Assembly (NCBI RefSeq): GCF_921293095.1
Contig: NC_060254.1
Coordinates: 106,788,917 to 106,852,916 of the forward strand
Source: Ischnura elegans
Taxonomy: Eukaryota > Arthropoda > Insecta > Odonata > Coenagrionidae
DNA: 64,000 bases
Direction: 5' to 3'
Shown: positions 48,601-59,406 of the stretch, one piece after another
Layout: each line of letters starts with the position of its first letter
Numbering within the stretch: the stretch's first letter is position 1
Notes under the pieces: model-generated
Seen by the model: the letters and a program-made list of their open reading frames with translations, nothing else
Database searches by the model: none
Told to the model about the DNA's origin: nothing
Made by a program: the position numbers and the translations under genes

Positions 48601-51600
48601 TAACTCGTATGCTATGAGTAACATCGTGTGCCAATGGTAAGATGTCAGGTAAACAAATTTCTAGTACTAAGTCTATAAATTTGAGTCCTTTCGCATGCCT
48701 TTGAGAGCTATTGAGAAATTTTCGAGGCCACGGTTGCGCAAAATTGTTTATTAATTTGACAGAAAACTTTTAGCGTTTATAAAAATATTTATCAGGAATC
48801 AAGTGTTAAATCGTATATCACATAAAAGAAACTTAGGTTAATTTTAATCATAATATTTTCTCTCGAACTAGTAAATTGGTTAAGAACAGCCTTTATAAAC
48901 TTATATATGTTGACTTGAGTCAAACCATATAATATTTTTATGTACTCTTTCGCGTTTATATTTACCTGCAAACTGCAATGAAGTAGACTCTACCCTCTAA
49001 TTATGACTAATTCGACAAATTTCCATTGTTCTGTACTGTGTTCCAACTTGGATAAAGCGATTATTAAATGTTACGCCAAGCAGAGGGTCTTCACAAGAAT
49101 AAAATGTTTGAACAAAAAAATGCAACAAGGAAGAGCAACTTTGGTAGTGCCACTAAAAAGCTTTAAAAAATTGTTCAGTTGAAAAAAAATGTTACTTCCT
49201 AAAAAATGTTCCTTCGGGCAATCATGACAACCAAAGTGTCAAACGATAGGTTTTGAAGAGTGCCAAAGTCGGTTAGGCAGTTCATAGATCCGTAGTGTTG
49301 ATTTTTTGACCTCCGAAAGTCATAATGGGGTCAAAGGTCATAGAGAAAATATGCAACGCGCTTACCATTCCTTCCTTCCGAAATTTTTCCATTTCCTCGC
49401 AGTCTTTTCCAACAGGCCCCCCGTGCTCTCTTACTTTAACGCCGCAGTTCATTATTTATTTCTCTAAATATTCTTTTGATTTGTCGACCAAAGTGTAAGA
49501 CAAAACTCCGTTTAAAAAGATATTGGCTATGTCCAAAACCTTAAGGTAAAAAATAAAAGCAATGGATGAATCCAGCTTTTATTTTGATTGTATCAAGAAA
49601 TGTGATAAAAATTTGACGATTTAAGAGAAATATCATAAAACGACAACATTAATAGGATAATAAACTGAAATGTGAACATGGAGTTTTCATTGTGCTACTC
49701 AACCATCCAAATGCAGATATGGTTTCGATTGCCATGCTCTTCTTCTGTTGAAGCTCCTGCACCATTACACTTTCTAGGTCTTCCAGTTTAGAACTTTTAA
49801 ATTCGTTATAACGCACACCTGGAATTTTCCAGTACACGCTGCGCGGACAATAGTGCGCGGACACAAAGTCGGGAAAAAGGATGTCTAGGGGAAATAAGTA
49901 ATCAACAACGGCGTGAAGATAAGCGGGCAAGGGAGTCTTGTCAGAAATGACAGTGGATATGTGTAGTACGCAACTCACTTGGTCACCCTTCTAAACCTTT
50001 GTTTGGGGACATTAGTTTTCCTATTACTTCAAAACATACCTCTATGACCTTTGACCCCCATTATGACCCTCGGTGGTAAAAAAAATCGACAATATGGATC
50101 TACGAACTGCAAAACTGACTTGGGCACACTTTAAAACCCATGGTTCCACACTTTTGCTGTCATATTGGCCCGAGGTTTAACCATATGACCTTTGACCCCC
50201 ATTGTGACCCTCAACAGCAAAAGTCTATGAGCGGATCTATGAACTGCCTAACCGACTTTGGCACTCTTCAAAACCTATCGTTTGACACGTTGGTTGTCAT
50301 GGTTGCCCGAGGTTTAACCCTATGACCTTTGACCCCCATTGTGACCCTCGGAGGTCTAAAAATCAACACTACGGATCTATGAACTGCTTAACCGACTTTG
50401 GCACCCTTCAAAACCTATGATTTGACACGCTGGTTATCATGATTTCCCGACGTTTAACCCGATGACCTTTGACCCCCATTGTGACCCTCAGAGATTTAAA
50501 AAATCAATACTACGGATCTATGAACTGCCTAACCGACTTCGGCACCCTTCAAAACCCATGGTTTGACACGTTGGTTGTCATGATGGCCCGACGTCTAACT
50601 TTATGACCTTTGACCCCCATCGTGACCCTCGGAGGTCAATTAGTGAATAATATGGGTTTTTGGACTTTACCAATGACTTGGGCACCCTATAAAACCCATG
50701 GATCGACACCTGTGGCAGAAGTGTAATTTTTTGAAGCAACTAATTTGGTTTTTGCGTATTTTCCTCCCAGCCATATTAAACTAAGTTTAAATTATATCGC
50801 GGAAGTAGCAAGGAAAACAGTGTTTTGAGAGTTACGGGAAGGAAGTGTGGACACGGAATTAACTCGCACACCTTCCCATTTCATCACTTCATCAGGAAAT
50901 TATGGCGTCTGAATACACGAATTTATCTTTTTTTAAATCTCATCATCATTATTTTCATAAATCGGCCTTCAATTTAAAACTCGGCCTATAGTGTTCGATA
51001 GAGGGTAACTTCACGAACTTGCTGCGGTAAGCAGTTAGGCCCGCGGAAAGGCTAGAATTAGAAATGGCGTTGGAAGTTGGGTCTACTGTGACGTCAAGCC
51101 AATGGGAGCCCGAGTCGCGAATGAGGCAACCTTTACTCTAAGAACCTTGGGTATCTACTATATAATTCCTGGTCAACTATGTCCTTGGATGTAAAATCCT
51201 ATATGTAACAGCAATTCGATATATTTTAACAAAAAGTAGATTCGACATATATCGAAATTGACACTACATACAAAACATATTTCCATTGGGCATTGTGGGG
51301 AATACCAAGATGTACTCATTCACCAAATTTCATTGGTCCAATGGATATACTATTTAAGTTAGGCCAATTTGCGTATTTGCTACAATAATCGATTCGCTCT
51401 TTCGATTATACTGACATCTGTACTGCAAAATCTGCAATGCTGTAGATTTTAATTCCAGTCTATGGTCATCTACTCTATAATTCCTGGTCAACAATGCCCG
51501 TGGATGTAAAATCCTAAATGTCTTAGCAATTCGATATAATTTGTGAAAACGCAGATTCGATATATATCGAATGTGATACTACATACAAAACATATCTCTA

Positions 51601-54600
51601 TTGAGCATTGTGAGGAATACCAACATGTACCCATTCACCAAATTTCATTGGTCGAACGTATATAGTAACCAAGTTATGCCAATTTGCGTATTTACTATAA
51701 TTATCGAATCGATCTTTCGATTATACTGGCAACTGTACTGTAAAATCCGCAACGATATTGATTTTATTTCCAGTCTATGGTCATCTACTACATAATTACT
51801 GGTCAACTATGCCCTTGGATGTAAAATCCTATATGTTATAGCAATTCGATATATTTTAAGAAAAAGCATATTCGATATATATCGAACGTGAGACTACATA
51901 CAAAACATATTTCCATTGTGCATTGTGAGGAATACCAAGATGTACCCAAATTCGCCAAATTTCATTGGTCCAACGGATATACTATTCAAGTTATGCCAAT
52001 TTGTGTATTTGCTGTAATAATCGAATCGTTTTTTCGATCATACTGACATCTGTAGTGTAAAATCCGCAATGCTATTGGTTTAACTTACAGTCTATGGGTA
52101 TCTACTATATAATCCCTGGTCATCTATGTCCTAGGAAGTAAAATCCTATATGTTATAGCAATTCGATATATTTTAAGAAAAAGTAGATTCGATAGATATC
52201 GAACGTGAGCCAATATACAAAACATATTTCCAATGTGCATTGTGAGGAATACCATGATGTACCCATTCACCAAATTTCATTGGTCCAACGTATACACTAA
52301 TCAAGTTATGCCAATTTGCGTATTTGCTATACTAATCGAATCGTACTTTCGACTATACTGACACCTGTACTGTAAAATCCGCAATCCTATTGATATCCCT
52401 TCCATTCTATGGTCACTCCGTTATCCCTGCCTTCTCTACTATCCCCGCTTTCAAAATTTAGCCTATGTTCTTATATTGGTGACGTAGATAGACGCGATGC
52501 GTGTATTTCTTACGGGGGCCTAATACAAAAAGATACAAATTCATATTGATATGTCTGCATTAGGAAACATTACTCATCTAAATAATTTATGTGTACTAAT
52601 AAAACATTCCTTCCCTTATCTATTGTTAAAATTTTTATCCCCGTAACTATTATAAATAGGTCTGAAAAATGGCTCCATCGAATGCAACCTTGTATCGATC
52701 ATAACTTCGACTCTAATCGCTCGATGCGCTTGATTTAACTTTTGTCGAAGAAATGACATTAACAGTAGTATTATATATGACTTTCATATTCATAACTTGA
52801 TTTAAAAAAAAGTTATTAGCGATTTAAGCGTAACCAAGGAGATTGGTATCGATATAACTCGCACATGAATCGATCGAGCGAAATGGTCATCATTGCAAAA
52901 GTTGACCATTTTGATATAAGTATTACCCTAAAAATTCCATTCATCTAGCTGGAACGGTTGCTATGATATTCAAGATTGTATGCCCCACAAAAAAATGGCG
53001 ACAATGATTTTTCGCGTGCAGGATATTTTTCGGAATTTAATTATGAATTAACCAAGAGGGTTACGGGGAAAGCAGTTAGAACGTGAGGGTACAAAGTACC
53101 CTCTACTGTTTTTCCAGAAGATTCCAAATTTTCTTATGACATATGTCTCAAGGCCGAAATCCGAATTTGAAAATTCCCCCATCACGACAATGTAAAATCG
53201 AAATCGTTTATTCCTCGGAATTGTTTCGACATATAAAAATTCCAAGATAGCCAAAAAATCAAGCAAAATATCCTACACCTTATATTTCAAGGAATTTGTC
53301 CTACAATTATTGCAAATTGGTCAACAAAATTCCTGAACTTTTTCCATAAGAAAAGCATAGAAAACGTTCAAAAAATAATAAAAAATACTAAATATCAATT
53401 TGTCGCTATGGCAACAATACCAAATAATCAACCAAAAAATCTAGTTTATGTCCATTGAATATTATGTTCCTCAGACGTTTAAAAGTACAAAATAAAAGCG
53501 AAAAAGTTTTAGTCCCATAAGGCTCCCATGTTAATTCAAGTCGATATATCTCGAAAACTAATCGACTTTTTCAATTTTTAAGAATTTTTCTCCCGATGAA
53601 TTTTTTTTTACTTTTACGTCCAATAAGCCAAATACCCACGCCTATCACAGTTTGGGCTGCGAAATTGTATCAATGAGTCAGTCAGTCAATCGATTTGCCA
53701 TTTTATATTAGCTTAATTTGCCGTCTTATATTAGCTTAATAAATAATAATGATTATAAAAATAAAGAGCTTTCACCTCGGTATCGCACTTTCTGTGTAAA
53801 TAGCAAAACAAAATGTTTCCGACGGAGATCAAATTACGGTCCTTTATTGAAACTTGCGGTACAGAGGATTCAGATTGCTTGAAAAAATATTGATTAAAAT
53901 ATGTTAACTCGCGTTCTTATGTGATGTCGATTTGAGAGCTGGCGTACGAAACTTAAGCTATTCAGCTCGCAAAAAAATTTTTTGAAGCGTACCTACACGG
54001 TACACTTTAGTTTTTGTTTTTTATTTAGGTATCGTAATAGTAAATGAATTATTTAATTTTGAAATTTTCCCAAATTACTTTTTTGAGCCCCCGGCATTCG
54101 CCGCCATTCCTCCCCGGCAAACGGCCGAGGTCAGACTCAGATTGCTTGAAAAAGTATCGATTTAAAAATATGTTAACTCAATTAAATTTGCTTTCCCTAA
54201 AGAGAATGTATGCTTTGAAATGACGAAGCACTCATAAAAATATGAAAATCACATTCAGCGCATGCTGGGAGAACGCTCGATCAAATTAGATGAGCACACT
54301 TTGGAATGAAATTTAGTTGTCCAGGTGTAGTTGCCACGTTGAATTAAATGCACAAGTAAGTGAAAAGCCGTTTTTCTCCACTCTTTCCACACAGTCCACT
54401 TGGAGAGGTCAACGTCAATGCGCTTGCATTTACGTCAAGACCACTTCAGGACGATGAGCTCCTCGAGATCACTATCTTGGAGAAAAATGCCGAAGATGGG
54501 GAAAATTACTTCTTGTCAATCGGAGTGACGACCGAATTTCCTGAAAAAATCAAAGAAGTACCAACGGAGATTCTGGGCCTTATGTAAGTACGACGAAACC

Positions 54601-57600
54601 TGAGGTGATATCCGGTGCAGTCAAATCGATGACTCGGTAAAAATAGCTGAATAGTGAGTGATGTATGGCCGTTTTCCAATTCGCAATTATTCACCCTTCG
54701 TGCACTTTTCGATCGTCAACTTAAGGATGTGACGACAGCAAAGGTAGATCCAATCGACGAGGGCACGAAGGAACGAGGGAACGAAGGGTAAGCGAACAAG
54801 GGAACGCGGATTCTCCCTCGATAGCGTGCCCGCGTAGGAAGTAGACGTGAAAATGGCGGCAATGGAAAAATCAGAAATCTTGAACTGGAGTTTTAAGTAA
54901 TTTTGTGTTTATTATTTGAGCTCTTTTACGTAATATTATATCGGCATTTGCTCTTCACGTGCAAAAATATAAGTATAAAGGTGAAACTGATTCTTAAATC
55001 AACCACCAGATGTCCTAACACTTCCCCGCGCGTCACATTTCGTTACTGTCAACAGTTCGCATTATTTCCGTTCGCACTTTATGGCGCCAGTAGAGCATTA
55101 GTAAGGGAGCAGGGTGCAAGGGAGAAAGGGAACGAGGGAATTAGTGTATACTACGTGGATTGGAAAACGGCCATAGCCTACTGAGATAATTCAATGACAA
55201 ACACTCACCATTCATTACTAAGTTATTTCGTGATCTGCTCAGCCAATTCAAGACCGCCAAGCATCACGTTGATTTGAAATACAAACAGTAAGTTCGGTTC
55301 CAAAAAATATGGAAGACTGTGAGCGTACACTGATATGTATAATGAGGAATCGGGAAAGTTGTACTAATATCCCGGCAAAGTCAAATAATTTTCCACAGCG
55401 ATTGACTTGCACTTTTTAATTAAATTAAGAATTGCAATGAACATCTCGAGGGCCTCGATGTAATGTTTTCAATTCATCGTTCATCTGAATTACCTGTTTT
55501 CCATAAAGACGTTGCATTAAAGCATATCGTGGAGCTGAATCATTGTCAGAAAAAAATATAAAAAAAACGGATTACATATTGTTTGGAACCTTTGAAAAAA
55601 ATCATGAACGGCAACAAATTAACAATAACATGATGTTTTCTTGGTATAATATATTACGCTAGCGAGATGTTTATTTAAAGTTGATACATTATTATGTGCA
55701 CACTACGTATGAAAAATAATATTTAAGCAAGGTCAAATAATGCATTCATTCTGACTTTTCTTGGCAAAGAAGCAGATGATACGGTATGTCACCAGAATAG
55801 CATAGATTAAAGTGACGAAAATTAAGCGTAAATAACTGATGAGAGGTGCTTATTTCAGAGCCCCTGGGTGGTTTCTCTACGGTGTGCAGGGGTTCCTGTG
55901 TGCCAGTAAAAAATGCGTTGATATTGACGGCGTTAAGCTTCCAAGGAATGGTAAGGTGAGTGTCAATAATGGGACGAAGTGTCGTCGAGCTTTCAAGTGG
56001 CAATGAGCTCGTGGAGTTTTCCTCATTGGGATAGTGCATGTTATTGGATAAAAGTTTGGCCACAGCATACGATATCGATCGGGAATAAAAATGAATTTAA
56101 GGGTAAAAACAATGCGGAAAATTCATATCGTGTGCTTCAAGTTAGCACTTTTATAGCTATTAGAACAGACCATTAAGCCTTTTTCATACAAATAGAGTGA
56201 TTTTACTTCAATTACTGCATTCATTCGCTAATTACTGAAAAATTATAACGGTAATAACCCTATTAATATTTATTTTTATCATAATTATACATGATTAAGG
56301 AATATTATGCTGGAATTTATCGTAAATGATAAATGATTTGACGCAGTCATAAATACTTTTTCCTTGCCAATACTTGCTTAATAGCGTGCACCAAAATTGG
56401 CATTTTCAGCGGCAATTTCCAGAAAATTTAGAAAGAGTTTTCAAGGCTTGTATTGAAGTTTTCTAGCAAATTGTATATAGTTATTTTCTCTAGCCAATCT
56501 CTGCAATTATCTGCAGCGGTTCCAAAATTTCCTAATACCCAACACGGCTTAAGTCCGCCATTCTGGTCAACGCCAAAATTACATGATTCTACGTTAAAAG
56601 AAGTTTTATCCAAAAATTCAAGAGGTTAAGTTTTCAAAATAAACATAAGAAAGTATTTAAGAGCTAATAATATATGAGCTTAATAGGTTAATGTGAACTT
56701 TTTTAATTTTGGTAAATCGTAGTTTACTACGACAAAGGAAAAAAATTCGGCAATTCAAATATGTATTTAAGCGTAATTAATTTGATGGCAAGACCTAAAA
56801 AAAGAATTTTTTATACAAATTAAATTGGCAAAATTGCCGGAGAAATAATTAAATTTAAGTCTATCACAATGATATGTTCTTTTCAATAACACAGGCTAAC
56901 ACAGAATGAAAAAACTTTTTTCTGAAATACCTTATTCTTATGTTTTTAAAGTTGCTGAATCCAAATATGATGGTTTTAAAGTTGTATCACCCACCATTTA
57001 TTCACATTTTACAGTTAAATTTATGAAATCAAGCGATATTTTTAGAATTTTACAGCTTTTTATAGTTATAATAAAATTGAAAAAGTAGGTCTAATGAACG
57101 AAGATAATGGGGGATTACTTACTGTTGGTACTTCTCCGAGAAGGACAGAAAGCGATTCATCGCAGAAAAAGCAACAAAAGAAGCTTGAAGGAAAAAAGGG
57201 AAAGAAAATTTAGATCAATTCCAGTTGAAAAGTGAACCCTGTATTATCACGTTCCAGTAATTACAAACAATTATGTCACGATGTGGTGAACGGTAAATAC
57301 AAACAATTTTATGATGTAACACAGTGTTTCATTGATTTCCCTGTATATCGTACAGGAATATTAGACTAAATATTAAAATACATATTGCTTGGAAACTAAG
57401 AGTGACACAAAAAACCTAAGGCCAGGTTTGGATTCCGAACTTCAAAATTTATAAAGATCAGCTATTAAAATAAAAACGTTTTCAAGCAAACTTTTTGTTG
57501 GCTTGAGTAATTGGTGTTTTAATAGGGTGGTTTCCTATTATATTTTATTGCCTAAATCGAAAGATTATTACTGCTGGAGTACGTATTTAACGCATTTAGA

Positions 57601-59359
57601 TTTTTAAATGGCGATATCTATTTTTCGCGATTAAATGAAAAGTGAGAATTTTCAAGCGCGCGAAAACGCGACGGGTAAGAATGAATGCCGGGAAATCTCT
57701 CCGTGTGACGTATTTCTCGTTTCCGCAGCCACCCTGTGAGATGACCTTGAGGGGGGCTTGAGCGCTGATACGACGCAGGCTGCTAGCGGGTAGCTGAGTA
57801 CCCTGCTAGCTGGTAGCGCTAGGCTTAAATAAGGATTATTAATACCTTATCAAACGAAGAAAACTTTCCGACCTTTGCCAGTTTTTATAAGTGATTATTA
57901 AGACATGTTTCCCTGAGCTCTACGCCTCATGCATGCATGCATTGGTAATCTCAGACGATGTAAAACTCCTATCTACTCCTATAAAAACTAGGTCCCTGTG
58001 ACGTTACGTGGAGTGGCATCGCGTGGGCGCCAATCTGGCCTTTTTCAAATGAGGATAAAAATGGACCATTGCCATTCGTCTAAACCGGTATTTCTAAGAC
58101 CAAATAATTTGTATACTAAGAATACACTACTGGTGGGTAACGAATCGCAATCAATGCCTTTCGTTTTCTTTGATGAAGGAAACTACCCTATTGGCATTCA
58201 TGTAGTCGTTTCATTCATAAATATTCACCTGAAGCCGATTACCATCCCATCTCAGCTAATTCCATTTTATTCTTATCAACATCGTTTCACTATCTAACCC
58301 ATCATCTATCACAATTGCGTGCAATATAATGTTTTTACGACAGGGATCCGTTTGAGCGCATATGAAAGGAATTCCATTCAAAGTGTATTCTTCGCTAAAG
58401 TTAGGATATCCGGACTACGTCCGCGTTTGCCGACGAAAGAAATGAATGCAGGAGTGAGACATATGGTCCTAAAAAGGGCCGAGCAAACCAGGATGAAAAC
58501 AACCTGTGTGCCTGACCACCGCGAGGGAGACTCAAGGGCGGAGCCAAATGTCAATATCCCATTGATGATGTCTCCATGTTTCTGGGCTTCACCGCGTGGA
58601 TTTTTCTTTATGACGACAGTTTCTCCGGTATTCCAACCGGCGTCTTCAGATCGACGTAAAGAAAAATCATAAAGAAAAATCCACGCGGTGAAGCCCAGAA
58701 ACATGGAGACATCATCTAGACAACGCCGCGGAAAACTACGCATCAAATCGCATTGATTGTGAGAAAGGACATCATAGAACGAGAATTCAAATGCGACACT
58801 AAGATAAATGACCACCGAAGGAGTAAATTGTTCTCCGAGAGCGCGTACCAAGTGCCACGCGCCATTTTTTGGCAATAAGGTTGTTTCCTTCATCAAAGAA
58901 AACGAAAAGCATTGATTGCGATTCGTTACCCACCATTAGTGTATTCATAATATACAAATTATTTGGTCTTAGAAATCCCAGTTTAGACGAATGACATTGA
59001 TCAAATTTAACCGCATATGAAAAAGGCCAGATTGGCGCCCATGCGGTGCCACTCCACGTGCCGTCAGCGGGACCTAGTTTCTATACCAGCAGATAGGAGT
59101 TTTACATCGTCTGAGATTACCAATGCATGCATGTGGCATAGGACTCAGGGAAATATCACTTAATAATCACCAATTAGAACTGGTTAAGGTCGTAAAGTTT
59201 CCTTCATTTGATATTTGAAAAATAACCATTGCACCTTATTTAAGCCTAGCGCTACCAGCTAGCAGGGTACTCTGCTACCTGCGTCTTATCAGCGCTCAAA
59301 TCCTCGCCCCAAAGTCACCTCACTTGCGGCAGCGGGAACCAGAATGACGTCACACGGAG

Positions 59360-59406
<47 letters not shown>

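Noticed and set aside
50034-50720. CRISPR-like array
   Set aside because: Units of about 140 bp are homologous along their whole length, with no unique spacers, and the context is eukaryotic.
58378-58896. 172-codon minus-strand ORF
   Set aside because: It spans a perfect inverted repeat and a hammerhead-like motif and runs into MITE copy 9; coding is unlikely.
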